From contig JAICGN010000005.1 of assembly GCA_025923075.1 (NCBI GenBank), forward strand, positions 1 through 64,000: a stretch of DNA of 64,000 nucleotides. The letters are read 5' to 3'. The notes beneath the pieces were generated by a model that searched no databases, was not told the DNA's origin, and saw only the letters and a program-made list of their open reading frames with translations. Source of the stretch: Chitinophagaceae bacterium. GTDB lineage: Bacteria > Bacteroidota > Bacteroidia > Chitinophagales > Chitinophagaceae. Both the position numbers and the translations under genes were made by a program. Shown here piece after piece: positions 32,388-40,954 of this stretch (the stretch's first letter is position 1; the number at the start of each line of letters is the position of its first letter).

Positions 32388-32488
32388 ATTGCCCGAAAAA
32401 AGTATGAATACAGCTCAAATTGCGTAACTGTTTCAACGCTTCCCGATTTTAGCAAAATCATGTAACTTCAAAATGAAAACGAATCATT

Positions 32489-33313
32489 ATGCCCTTGTAT
32501 ATGGATTTGCACAGAGGGGTTCAGGGACTCACAAAGGACGAGATGAGACAAGTTCACCAGGCGGATCTTGATGTACAGGATAAATATGGAGTCAAGTACC
32601 ATAAATTTTGGGTAAATGAAGAATCGGGAACAATTTTTTGTCTTGTTGAAGGCCCAAACAAAGCAGCTTGTATTGCTACTCATGGAGAAGCTCACGGACA
32701 CCTGGCCTGTGAAATAATAGAAGTGCAGCCAACTGACGTTGCCCTGTTTATGGGAAATGCTGAGGCAAATGAGATCGGAAGGGTAATTCATACTGATGGT
32801 CATTATGACTCTTCAGTCCGAACATTTTTATTTACAGATATAGTAGGCTCTACTGATCTGACACAAACTGTTGGCGATGACAAAGCAATTACAATTCTTA
32901 GAAAACATAATGAAATAGTAAGGGTCAATCTTATTGCCCATGAGGGCAAAGAGGTAAAGCACACAGGTGATGGCATTATGGCTTGCTTTTTTTCCGCGTC
33001 GAAAGCTGTTCAATGTGCCAAAGAAATTCAAAAAACATTGAAGAATTTCAGAGCCAGTAATCCTGACATCCCATTATATATTCGTATCGGTCTAAATACG
33101 GGTGAACCTGTTACTGAGGGTGGTGATTTCTTTGGGGCTGCAGTTCAATTAGCCGCAAGAATTTGCAGTAAGGCAGCCTCAAACCAGGTGTTGGCTTCTT
33201 CCGTTGTGAAAGATCTGTGTATGGGAAAAGATATTGTATTTAATGAACTTGGCCATACCGATTTAAAGGGCTTTAATTCTCCGGTATTGGTTTTTGATGT
33301 GCGGTGGGAATAG
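32489..33313 (+). CDS. DUF4242-nucleotide cyclase fusion protein
   Basis: 274 residues. Residues 1-90 are a DUF4242 (SCO4226-like nickel-binding) ferredoxin-like domain with several His. Residues about 108-274 are a class III adenylate/guanylate cyclase homology domain with metal Asp117 (LFTDIVGST), purine-binding-type Lys157 and Asp161 (KHTGDG), and Arg224 (AAR). The transition-state Asn usual in VNxAAR is Gln220 (AVQLAAR), so activity may be altered. Cytoplasmic, no TM. A sensor-cyclase responding to metal or redox via DUF4242 is an attractive inference. Confidence 0.85.
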   Translation: MPLYMDLHRGVQGLTKDEMRQVHQADLDVQDKYGVKYHKFWVNEESGTIFCLVEGPNKAACIATHGEAHGHLACEIIEVQPTDVALFMGNAEANEIGRVIHTDGHYDSSVRTFLFTDIVGSTDLTQTVGDDKAITILRKHNEIVRVNLIAHEGKEVKHTGDGIMACFFSASKAVQCAKEIQKTLKNFRASNPDIPLYIRIGLNTGEPVTEGGDFFGAAVQLAARICSKAASNQVLASSVVKDLCMGKDIVFNELGHTDLKGFNSPVLVFDVRWE

Positions 33314-33373
33314 GATCAGGTTTTGGTACTTTTGTTTCTTAACTGTATTAATTTCTCCACTAAATAATTGGAA

Positions 33374-34168
33374 ATGAAAAAAAGGTTCAAACCTCTCTGT
33401 CTCATTGCCCTGCTTTTATGTGGTCTTATCATTCAATCGTGGGTGCCAACGGATGATACTCAGGGCGAATTCTATCAACTTAGTATTTATCATTTCAGCA
33501 ATACAACACAGGAAAAGATGCTGGATAGCTATTTAGAAAACGCCTTACTTCCGGCTTTGCATAAACTGAGAATGAAAAATATCGGGGTTTTTAAAAACCA
33601 TTCAAATGATACGCTTTCGGATAAAACATTATACGTGTTACTACCCGCCCGATCGACAGAAGATCTATTTAAAATACCAATAAAATTAAACGCTGACAAG
33701 GACTACCAGTCTGCAGGTGCTGCATACATTAATGCTGCCCATACTTCCCCACCCTATGCGAGAATGGAGACAATTTTACTCCAGGCTTTTTCATTGTCGC
33801 CCAAACTCAAGGTACCTGCCTTAAAAGAACCAAGGAGAAACAGGATATATGAATTGCGCAGTTATGAAAGTGCGACCGAGAAAATTTTCCAAAACAAGGT
33901 TAAAATGTTTAATGAGGGCGATGAGATCGGCTTATTCAAGCGACTCAATTTTAATGCAGCCTTTTATGGTGAAGTCATTGCAGGCAGTAAGATGCCGAAT
34001 CTAATGTATATGACATGTCATGAAAATCAGACCTCAAGAGATGCCAACTGGAAAGCGTTTGTGGATGATCCTTTTTGGAAAAAACTTTCTGCAATGCCGG
34101 AATACCAGCATAACGTTTCTCATATTGATATTTTATTTCTTTATCCCACTGAATATTCAGATTACTAA
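33374..34168 (+). CDS. Secreted NIPSNAP family protein
   Basis: 264 residues with signal peptide (LCLIALLLCGLIIQSW) and two NIPSNAP ferredoxin-like (dimeric alpha/beta barrel) repeats: EFYQLSIYHFSNTTQEKMLDSYLENALLPALHK and RIYELRSYESATEKIFQNKVKMFNEGDEIGLFKRL, ending with WKAFVDDPFWKKLSAMPEY. Bacteroidota NIPSNAP proteins are often exported and unassigned. The frame opens two codons earlier at a TTG; the ATG at 33374 (MKKRFKPLC) gives a proper signal peptide. Confidence 0.85.
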   Translation: MKKRFKPLCLIALLLCGLIIQSWVPTDDTQGEFYQLSIYHFSNTTQEKMLDSYLENALLPALHKLRMKNIGVFKNHSNDTLSDKTLYVLLPARSTEDLFKIPIKLNADKDYQSAGAAYINAAHTSPPYARMETILLQAFSLSPKLKVPALKEPRRNRIYELRSYESATEKIFQNKVKMFNEGDEIGLFKRLNFNAAFYGEVIAGSKMPNLMYMTCHENQTSRDANWKAFVDDPFWKKLSAMPEYQHNVSHIDILFLYPTEYSDY

Positions 34169-34180
34169 GAAGAACGTGGA

Positions 34181-34966
34181 TCACTCACCTAACTTGTTTT
34201 TTTTAAAATTTTCCCATTGTTGGGTACTCATTTTTTCGGTCTTTATTAATTGCATCATTCCATTTTCAAAACCCGGTTCGTCCGGTAATTCAATTTTATA
34301 TTGTTCTATCATAAAATTTTCCTGGTTCACCCAGATATGTCCCCCTTTGTTTTCAAGGCCAGGGCCGTTGGCGAAATATTTCAAACATTGCTTATTGTTA
34401 ACCATTTCCTCGCCGTTGAATTTTACCGTCACTTTTCCCTTATTTACTAATTTTGGGTTGGCATTAACCATTGCCACATCCGCGATGTGAAACCAGAATT
34501 GATCCTTTTTATTTTTTAGCGAACGCCAGATAAAACTCAGGCCGGCAAAATCAAAATCATAACTCTGCCAGGGCAAATCGCTGATCAAAAGTGAATCCCG
34601 CATCTCTCCCACTTCGATTTTCAAATTTTTATCCCCTTTAAGTCGTGCGATAAATTCAGGAGCCAGTCCTTTCTTTAATTTATGGTTCTGAAACTCACCT
34701 ACAGAATATGTATTCCAATCAATAATTGCAGTTACCAGGGTGGCTACTTCATCTCCTTCCGACCATTTGAAGGATTCAAGCCTGTTGCTGTCTGCTACGT
34801 ACAGAAAAACACGAGAAGAGTGAGTGCCATCCCAATTGGATTTTTTGTATTCGTACAGGAGATGCTTATCTGTGAACGAGCCCGGCTTGTCAAATTTGTT
34901 TATTTGCGCCGTAACAGTAACCGAAAAACTGACAATAAAGACGATTAAAAACGGGGTGGTTTTCAT
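34181..34966 (-). CDS. Exported hypothetical protein
   Basis: 261 residues with signal peptide (FLIVFIVSFSVTVTAQ). The mature protein is beta-rich (HLLYEYKKSNWDGTHSSRVFLYVADSNRLESFKW, VTVKFNGEEMVNNKQCLKYFANGPGLENKGGHIWVNQENFMIEQYKIELPDEPGF), resembling outer-membrane-lipoprotein-sorting-like or DUF3108-type beta barrels that bind lipid. No catalytic motif is apparent. Convergent with the NIPSNAP gene, 12 bp apart. Confidence 0.75.
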   Translation of the reverse strand: MKTTPFLIVFIVSFSVTVTAQINKFDKPGSFTDKHLLYEYKKSNWDGTHSSRVFLYVADSNRLESFKWSEGDEVATLVTAIIDWNTYSVGEFQNHKLKKGLAPEFIARLKGDKNLKIEVGEMRDSLLISDLPWQSYDFDFAGLSFIWRSLKNKKDQFWFHIADVAMVNANPKLVNKGKVTVKFNGEEMVNNKQCLKYFANGPGLENKGGHIWVNQENFMIEQYKIELPDEPGFENGMMQLIKTEKMSTQQWENFKKNKLGE

Positions 34967-35040
34967 TTTTTAGCCTTTGACGCAGGGCACACAAGAAGGT
35001 TACAGTTTTTTCGAACAGTTTCGGTCATTCTAATTATGGA

Positions 35041-35055
35041 TTGCACGATTATTGC
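35041..35055 (+). promoter_or_regulatory. Sigma-54-like promoter before the 35090 gene
   Basis: TTGCACGATTATTGC differs from TGGCACGN4TTGC at one position; the -12 GC is intact. It lies 35 bp before the ATG at 35090 and inside the longer frame from 35036. Confidence 0.5.
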
Positions 35056-35089
35056 TTTAAATTCGACTCACTACCTAAAGCCTTTCTTT

Positions 35090-35671
35090 ATGAAATCCTC
35101 TTTTTTTCTTCGCATTTATTTCGCCGCAGTTGCTATGTTAATAATGGCAAGTCTGCACGCACAGAGCTTAAAAAGTCTTGACGAAAATAATGGATTTAAA
35201 AAGTATAAGCTTGGATCAAAGTTCGTGCTTGGATATGGGGTGAAGCATAAGGATCCGGACGGAGCGGATAAAATTGTTATAGACTATCTAAAAGAAACAA
35301 TTGGTGATATACCTGTCAGAGCAGTTGAGTTATATTATCTAAAAGACACGCTTGCAAAGATCATTGTAAAAGTTTCACCTGAGTACCATGCAAAGCTTAT
35401 TGAGGCTGTAAAGAGCTCGTTTGGCCCTCCTACCCAGGACATCAGCAGTAACGAAAAAGCAAATTTTGACACTACGTTCTCGCCACATTTATATAAAGAT
35501 GATTATCTATGGAAAACAGGCCGCCTCAGGTTGGAATACTTTTACTCTTACCCAAAAATAAGTGGCGGAGCTTATGGTGTTAAAAATCTGTATCTCGCTT
35601 ATGTTTTAAATGATTATGGCCAGCGGTTGCAACGGGTGCAAAGAGGTGCCAATTCAGCAAAGAATTTTTGA
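35090..35671 (+). CDS. Exported hypothetical protein
   Basis: 193 residues with signal peptide (FFLRIYFAAVAMLIMASLHAQ). The mature part is predicted alpha/beta: NGFKKYKLGSKFVLGYGVKHKDPDGADK, VELYYLKDTLAKIIVKVSPEYHAKLIEAVKSSFGPP, GRLRLEYFYSYPKISGG. It resembles periplasmic proteins measuring a ligand-dependent fold change but I do not recognise the family. The frame can start at 35036, but the promoter-like site at 35041-35055 makes the ATG at 35090 more likely. Confidence 0.72.
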   Translation: MKSSFFLRIYFAAVAMLIMASLHAQSLKSLDENNGFKKYKLGSKFVLGYGVKHKDPDGADKIVIDYLKETIGDIPVRAVELYYLKDTLAKIIVKVSPEYHAKLIEAVKSSFGPPTQDISSNEKANFDTTFSPHLYKDDYLWKTGRLRLEYFYSYPKISGGAYGVKNLYLAYVLNDYGQRLQRVQRGANSAKNF

Positions 35672-35691
35672 TTAAGTAGTATCTTCATTTG

Positions 35692-36204
35692 ATGCCGATT
35701 TCATTTGCAGAAGGGAAAGATATTTGTTCAATGGTAACGTTAATGGACAGCGCTTATCGAGGCGAGAGCTCCAAACAAGGCTGGACATCTGAGGCCGATC
35801 TTTTTATCGGCAATAAAAGAACTGATGAAGCCACTATATCTAAATTGATAACCCAACCGGGCTCAGTATTTCTGAAATATACGAATGAAGATGGGATCAT
35901 TCAAGGCTGCGTTTATCTTCACAAGAAAGAATCGAGACTTTACCTGGGAATGTTTTCGGTGTCCCCTGCTGCACAAGGAAAAGGCATCGGCAAAAAATTA
36001 CTAGCTGCAGCCGATGAACATGCAAAAGCACAGAACTGTTCTTCTATCTACATGACCGTGATAACCGTTCGTGAAGAACTGATCGCCTGGTATGAAAAAA
36101 ATGGCTACCGGCGAACTGGCAAAGTACTTCCCTTCCCTGTTGATGAACGTTTTGGTATTCCCACACAGCCGCTTGAAATGATGGTGCTGGAAAAGTATGT
36201 ATGA
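35692..36204 (+). CDS. GNAT family N-acetyltransferase
   Basis: 170 residues. GNAT fold with the acetyl-CoA-binding segment LYLGMFSVSPAAQGKGIGKKLLAAADEHAK (Q/RxxGxG/A reads AAQGKGIG) and the C-terminal ELIAWYEKNGYRRTGK motif. Substrate unknown. A TTG precedes the ATG at 35692 in frame; ATG is chosen. Intact, unlike the GNAT pseudogene at 27204, which it does not closely resemble. Confidence 0.88.
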   Translation: MPISFAEGKDICSMVTLMDSAYRGESSKQGWTSEADLFIGNKRTDEATISKLITQPGSVFLKYTNEDGIIQGCVYLHKKESRLYLGMFSVSPAAQGKGIGKKLLAAADEHAKAQNCSSIYMTVITVREELIAWYEKNGYRRTGKVLPFPVDERFGIPTQPLEMMVLEKYV

Positions 36205-36303
36205 GCGTATAAACAGACGAAAATAAGACTGTATAAGTTTATTAGAATTCTGAAAAAAATAAAGAGGCCCCGATTGAAGACCTTCTATGAAAAAGAGCGA
36301 TAA

Positions 36304-36657
36304 TTAATTCTCAAGCATCCCATCATCTTTGAAACTCTTGAAAACGGCAATAGTATCAGCTGCTAGTTTTTGGGATTTTTTAAAGGGCATAAAACCCTTG
36401 TCAGTCGGATTTAATTCAATACGACGGACGATCTCGTCAATATCTGCTTTCACGTTTGCATAGTTATCGTATGCCTTTTTATTGCCTCCTTTCGAAGGAA
36501 TATGGCAAGGTGAGCATTTATCAGCAATGACCGGTGCAAGTGTTGCCGCATAAGTTGTTTTTGGAACAGCTGCAGCGATCGCCTTTTTTGATGAAGAGCA
36601 ATAAGTAAGGCCTAATAATAAAATAGCCATAGCGCCGAATACATAAATTTTATTCAT
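36304..36657 (-). CDS. Cytochrome c-type lipoprotein
   Basis: 117 residues. Signal with lipobox-like LLLGLTYCSSS (Cys about residue 20), then a single haem-binding CSPCH motif at about residues 49-53 and a downstream Met in GFMPFKKS as likely sixth ligand. The size and DKCSPCHIPSKGG signature fit small class I c-type cytochromes or haem-binding domain proteins of Bacteroidota. Likely periplasmic or surface, electron transfer. Single gene; no partner oxidase nearby. Confidence 0.8.
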   Translation of the reverse strand: MNKIYVFGAMAILLLGLTYCSSSKKAIAAAVPKTTYAATLAPVIADKCSPCHIPSKGGNKKAYDNYANVKADIDEIVRRIELNPTDKGFMPFKKSQKLAADTIAVFKSFKDDGMLEN

Positions 36658-36763
36658 TCCTTAGGTTTTAGTTTTTAAATGTATTGAAAATTATTTAACG
36701 AAAAAAACATTACTGATTTGATAATTGTCAAAATTATCCGCGTGGTACATTTGCATCTCTCTT

Positions 36764-37972
36764 ATGTTAATGCCTGTTCTAAGAACTTATAAAAACGCAT
36801 ATACCGGTTTATCCCGTCCAACATGGCTGCTATCCACTGTAATGCTTATTAACAGAAGTGGTACGATGGTAGTGCCCTTTCTTACGCTTTATCTTATCAG
36901 GATGGGTTATAGTGTATCAATGGCAGGGATCGTATTTGCATTTTTTGGCTTTGGGGCCTTTAGCGGAGCTTACGTTGGCGGAAGGCTTACAGATAAGATC
37001 GGGTTTTATCCTGTACAGATCATAACCTTGCTTGGCGGAGGTATTATGTTTTTTGTTTTATCAGAAATGAAAACGTACTGGCTGATTTGTCTTTTTACTT
37101 ATCTCCTTGCGTTTATAAATGAAGCTTTTCGACCTGCTAATTCCACTGCTATTGCATTTTATAGTAAAGCAGAAAACCGCACCAGATCTTATGCTCTTAA
37201 CAGGCTTGCAATTAACATAGGATGGGCATTGGGAAGTTCCATTGGCGGTGTGCTTGCGGATATTGATTACACATTATTGTTTTATGTGGATGGTATCACC
37301 AACATTGCCGCGGCAATCTTGATTTGGCTTTTTTTAAAACCGGTAAAGGTTAATGAAGAGAATGAAAAACAAACGGCACCTATAAAATTGATGTCCGCCT
37401 ATAAAGATAAAACATACCTACTTTTTATTTTTCTAACTATATTTTTTGCTAGCTGCTTTTTCCAATTTTTCACCAACCTTTCTCCATTTTTTTACAAGGA
37501 ATTGCATTTTTCGGAGACCCTGATTGGTTTTTTGTTGGCCATAAATGGCGTTATCATAGCCCTGGTTGAAATGGTACTAATCTATAAATTGGAAGGCAAA
37601 GGCAGAGACATCCAGTATATTTCCCTGGGAATATTTATGGTAGGGCTATCTTTTTTCATGCTCAATATCCCGGGAATGGGGCCTATTCTGGCTTTTTCCA
37701 CAATCACTCTTTTAACCTTTGGGGAAATTTTTTCCATGCCATTTATGAATAGTTTTTGGATCAGCAGAACGCAGGCCGGCAATCGTGGCCAATATGCCGC
37801 CCTATATACAATGGCATGGTCAGCGGCTCAGACTCTCGGACCCCTTGGCGGCTCATTACTCGCTGGCCAGTTTGGTTTTAAGTGGCTGTGGTTCAGTGCG
37901 GGAACAGTTTGTATCATCGTAGCATTTGCTGTTAAAAAATTGAGAAGAACGGGACATCTGCCGATAAAATAA
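36764..37972 (+). CDS. MFS transporter
   Basis: About 402 residues with twelve predicted TM helices. The MFS loop 2-3 motif reads GGRLTDKIGFYPVQ, and the N-terminal half has the usual RPANSTAIAFYSKAENRTRSYALNRLAINIGWALGSSIGG region typical of drug/H+ antiporter-like YdgA/MFS_1 proteins. The open frame reaches a TTG at 36725, but that region is hydrophobic without a proper N-terminus; ATG 36764 is preferred (36770 also possible). Substrate unknown. Inner membrane. Confidence 0.85.
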   Translation: MLMPVLRTYKNAYTGLSRPTWLLSTVMLINRSGTMVVPFLTLYLIRMGYSVSMAGIVFAFFGFGAFSGAYVGGRLTDKIGFYPVQIITLLGGGIMFFVLSEMKTYWLICLFTYLLAFINEAFRPANSTAIAFYSKAENRTRSYALNRLAINIGWALGSSIGGVLADIDYTLLFYVDGITNIAAAILIWLFLKPVKVNEENEKQTAPIKLMSAYKDKTYLLFIFLTIFFASCFFQFFTNLSPFFYKELHFSETLIGFLLAINGVIIALVEMVLIYKLEGKGRDIQYISLGIFMVGLSFFMLNIPGMGPILAFSTITLLTFGEIFSMPFMNSFWISRTQAGNRGQYAALYTMAWSAAQTLGPLGGSLLAGQFGFKWLWFSAGTVCIIVAFAVKKLRRTGHLPIK

Positions 37973-37992
37973 GCCCCGGTATCCCGGTTACT

Positions 37993-38007
37993 TGGCATGA
38001 TTTTCTT
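37993..38007 (+). promoter_or_regulatory. TGGCAT box before the 38032 gene
   Basis: TGGCATGATTTTCTT preceded by T (TTGGCATG), 25 bp before the ATG at 38032. The -12 half is TT. Confidence 0.45.
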
Positions 38008-38031
38008 AACTTAACTGTTCAAATTTCTATC

Positions 38032-38277
38032 ATGGATAATACTAACGGAACCGTTGCGGTCAAAAAGAACAGAAAAGAGTTTCGTCGAATGATTTCAGCG
38101 AAATTGGAAACTTGTCTAGTAGAGTTTCAAAACGACGTCAGGGCGAAAAAGTTTAAAGCTGCTATAAAGCGGGCGGGCAAGCTTCTAGCAAATGATTTGT
38201 ACGTAAAGAATAAAAAAGAAAAAAACAAAAAGGAAGAAAAAGCCAGCACGGTAGCGGCTGAAACTATTGGAGCTTAA
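38032..38277 (+). CDS. Small Lys-rich hypothetical protein
   Basis: 81 residues, predicted helical and basic in the centre (KKNRKEFRRMISAKLETCLVEFQNDVRAKKFKAAIKRAGKLL), with a charged linker (KNKKEKNKKEEK) and an Ala-rich tail. No signal peptide. Not recognised. It carries a TGGCAT box upstream and a terminator downstream, which supports it as a real monocistronic gene. Confidence 0.65.
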   Translation: MDNTNGTVAVKKNRKEFRRMISAKLETCLVEFQNDVRAKKFKAAIKRAGKLLANDLYVKNKKEKNKKEEKASTVAAETIGA

Positions 38278-38298
38278 TTTTTGTCTTCACATTAATTT

Positions 38299-38328
38299 AC
38301 CGTCAGCATTAAACGCGACGGTTTTTTA
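38299..38328 (+). terminator. Rho-independent terminator
   Basis: ACCGTC / GACGGT stem with a 12-base loop and six T, 21 bp after the 38032-38277 gene. It overlaps the 3' end of the convergent DUF2784 gene. Confidence 0.8.
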
Positions 38329-38704
38329 TTTGCCTGTTTTTTCTGTAGTCAGCTATATTTAGCCAACTACTCAATCCAAGAGAGGCAAAGAAAACTATCA
38401 ATGTCACCTTATCCACAAGGTCTTTTTGAAAATTAATCCCCGTAAGCTTTAGTAATAAGAAATGAACATACGAATTTGACTGATCAAACAGGCCCATCTT
38501 TTCTCTTACCGTCCAATGCCAATCTGTGCAAAAACAATAGCCCCAGCCATACCAGATCCCGATAATAAACCAAGAGGCTGCAGTAAGTAAAAGTGTTACC
38601 AGGTTCCAGCGCCGGGTCTTTTTCCAAGCCCAGCCAAAACAATTAAACAACATGAGTACTGTGTGAAAAACGAAGAAGAAAATATTCAATAACTGATAAC
38701 CCAT
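38309..38704 (-). CDS. DUF2784-like membrane protein
   Basis: 131 residues with four TM helices. The central WFIIGIWYGWGYCFCTDWHWTVREKMG segment matches the DUF2784 signature (GYCpCTDWhW). Function unknown. The start ATG at 38704 overlaps the stop of the CBS gene by one base (TGATG), so the two are translationally coupled; a TTG one codon upstream is not needed. Its last codons lie in the terminator of the convergent gene. Confidence 0.8.
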   Translation of the reverse strand: MGYQLLNIFFFVFHTVLMLFNCFGWAWKKTRRWNLVTLLLTAASWFIIGIWYGWGYCFCTDWHWTVREKMGLFDQSNSYVHFLLLKLTGINFQKDLVDKVTLIVFFASLGLSSWLNIADYRKNRQIKNRRV

Positions 38705-39159
38705 CAATATATTTTTCTGCCTTCCTCATGACTTAATAACTGTTCGGCCATAGAATGATCAAATACTGCCTCTTTATTTGAAATAACCTGGCGCAAAAGG
38801 TCGTGAATGGTAATGACGCCAACAAATTGCTGATCGTTATATGCAAGCAGGTACCGGGCTTTATGAGCGATCATCAGGTTCATACAATGCTCTACCGTAT
38901 CCGCAACATCCACCATCGGAAGATCGTTGGTCATGACGTCTTTCACTTTTGTATTTGAACTGGAGCGACCCTTTAGAATAACATTCCTGCTATAATCTCT
39001 TTCACAAAAAATTCCTTTGAACTCATCGTCTTTTTTTACAACGAGGTAACTCAGGTTAACTGAATTCAACATTTGCAACGCATCTATAACAAGAGCATCG
39101 GCATCAATATTATTGAAAACAATTGGTTTGCTTTTGAGCAGATCGTGTACGGTGCGCAT
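38704..39159 (-). CDS. CBS-pair domain protein
   Basis: 151 residues forming two CBS domains (Bateman module): first about residues 8-65 (LVIDALQMLNSVNLSYLVVKKDDEFKGIFCERDYSRNVIL), second about 75-130 (VKDVMTNDLPMVDVADTVEHCMNLMIAHKARYLLAYNDQQFVGVITIHDLLR). No catalytic domain attached. CBS pairs bind adenine nucleotides and regulate partners. Coupled to the DUF2784-like gene, an unusual pairing that may indicate regulation of a membrane process. Confidence 0.9.
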   Translation of the reverse strand: MRTVHDLLKSKPIVFNNIDADALVIDALQMLNSVNLSYLVVKKDDEFKGIFCERDYSRNVILKGRSSSNTKVKDVMTNDLPMVDVADTVEHCMNLMIAHKARYLLAYNDQQFVGVITIHDLLRQVISNKEAVFDHSMAEQLLSHEEGRKIY

Positions 39160-39454
39160 AACATATGGTTTGCTATAAAGTTCGGCTTTTTTATTAAATG
39201 AAAGTTTGATTTTTATTTAGAGTAAAAAACAATGTTTTCAACAAACCGGTCCTCTTAAAATTTTCTTCTGAGGTCCTTTCCGGTGTCCGCATCCATTAAA
39301 ATTCCCATAACTCTATTTTCTATCCCCATTACCACATGAAACCAGCAAAGGTTTTTTTAGTGTTCTCCGGTTTGTGACTTTAGCTCCTTGTTCTTTTTGG
39401 TTTTAAGGCTTTCATTTTTGATAAATCATATACTTTCGTCATAAATGTTCTCAA

Positions 39455-39709
39455 ATGGATTTGCAAAAACAATTTGAAGAAGCAATGGCTAGCAGCAAAA
39501 CGCTTAGCGAAAAGCCATCCAACGAAGTTTTACTTCAACTTTATTCTTTATATAAGCAAGCTACAAGCGGCGATGTAAATACGGAACCGCCTTCAAATCC
39601 TTTTGACTTTGTAAACAAGGCCAAGCATGATGCCTGGGCGGCATTGAAAGGAAAATCAAAGGTGGATGCAATGAGGGAGTACATTGATCTTGTAACTAAG
39701 TTGAAATGA
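39455..39709 (+). CDS. Acyl-CoA-binding protein
   Basis: 84 residues, the complete ACBP four-helix fold: FEEAMASSKTLSEKPSNEVLLQLYSLYKQATSGDVNTEPP and FDFVNKAKHDAWAALKGKSKVDAMREYIDLV, including the conserved YKQAT and K(A)KxDAWxxLKG motifs that bind CoA. Cytoplasmic carrier and buffer of long-chain acyl-CoA. Length is standard. The stop is one base from the convergent glycosyltransferase gene's stop. Upstream 39160-39454 shows no other gene. Confidence 0.95.
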   Translation: MDLQKQFEEAMASSKTLSEKPSNEVLLQLYSLYKQATSGDVNTEPPSNPFDFVNKAKHDAWAALKGKSKVDAMREYIDLVTKLK

Positions 39710-39710
39710 T

Positions 39711-40880
39711 TTAACCATTCTTCTTTAATATTATATCCCTGTAGAGGTCATAAAATTGTTTTCCAATAGTTGAGTAGCTGAATTTTTTTTGCGAATCTTC
39801 AGCAATTTTTGATCTGTCAAATTTGTGGTACTCATTCATCATTTTGGCCATTGCTTGGATCAATTCTGCTTCACTTTCCGAGTTTACTATAATTCCATTA
39901 TCGTTATTAACTGCTTCCCGCACTCCTCCCACATTTGTGGCGATGCACGGTAGCCCACAACAAAGTGCTTCTACTATAACACATGGAAAATTCTCATGTC
40001 GGCTAAACAAAACAAATGCTGAAGCATGCTGCATCTGAGAAGCCACTTGGGGATAACCAATTTCACCTGTATAGGTAACTAAGGACGTTACGTTGAGTGT
40101 GGCAATCGTTTTTACAAGCTCGGAGGCAATGGGGCCAACAATTACCAATTCAAAATCCTGACGCAATTTTGAAAGACCTTTAACAGCCTTTAATATGCCT
40201 TCAACATTTTTTTGATGTGTCAGGGTAGAAACATGAATAAACCTGAATTTATGAGGTGTATGTTTTTGGTAGTTAAACAGCAATGTGTTGACCGTATTAT
40301 GTATAACCTTTACTTCAAAGAGATCGAATAACATTCTTAATGTATCTCCAACGACAGCAGAAACATTTGTAACCGCTGCGGCATTTTGGAATACCCTTTT
40401 TACATTATGGCGATACAGGAAACTTCTTTGGTGAAAATTTCCAGGGGAAAATCTATTGTACAAAGATGACTGTTCTGAAACAATATAAGGGGTTCGCCAG
40501 CGTCGTTTCATCCATAGAGCAATCATGCCAGCTTTCATCGGCACGTGTACATGAACAATATCTGGCCGGCCATCTGTTTTGATATATTCTGATATTATCT
40601 TTTTGTAAGTTTTGTAGTAAATAATATTGTATTTGATCTTGTCAAACCATTCGACTCCTGTTTTTTTGTACTTAAAAAAAACAATCTTTTCAAGAACGTT
40701 ATCTTTTTCTTGCTCTATAAACTGGCCATTATAAACATTTAGTGTTTCTCCGGCTTGGGAAAGATAAACCACCGTTACTTTGGAGTATGCCGCGACAGCT
40801 CTTGCATGGCGTTGAATAAAATCTCCTTCATAAGGGCTAACTTGATTTGGATACCAACTAGCCAACCAAAGTACTTTCAT
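39711..40880 (-). CDS. GT4 family glycosyltransferase
   Basis: 389 residues with GT-B fold. N-terminal WLASWYPNQVSPYEGDFIQRHARAVAAYSKVTVVYL, and C-terminal donor domain FRFIHVSTLTHQKNVEGILKAVKGL and SAFVLFSRHENFPCVIVEALCCGLPCIATNVGGVREAV. The latter contains the E-x7-E motif (ENFPCVIVE). Cytoplasmic; builds an exopolysaccharide or O-antigen-like chain. A 74-bp gap separates it from the flippase gene upstream on the same strand, so they probably form one operon. Confidence 0.9.
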   Translation of the reverse strand: MKVLWLASWYPNQVSPYEGDFIQRHARAVAAYSKVTVVYLSQAGETLNVYNGQFIEQEKDNVLEKIVFFKYKKTGVEWFDKIKYNIIYYKTYKKIISEYIKTDGRPDIVHVHVPMKAGMIALWMKRRWRTPYIVSEQSSLYNRFSPGNFHQRSFLYRHNVKRVFQNAAAVTNVSAVVGDTLRMLFDLFEVKVIHNTVNTLLFNYQKHTPHKFRFIHVSTLTHQKNVEGILKAVKGLSKLRQDFELVIVGPIASELVKTIATLNVTSLVTYTGEIGYPQVASQMQHASAFVLFSRHENFPCVIVEALCCGLPCIATNVGGVREAVNNDNGIIVNSESEAELIQAMAKMMNEYHKFDRSKIAEDSQKKFSYSTIGKQFYDLYRDIILKKNG

Positions 40881-40954
40881 CGCAGTCCATTTTTAGTTTT
40901 ATCGGCATAGGATAACAATATTTTCTACTAAAATCGGTTGATATATGATTGACT

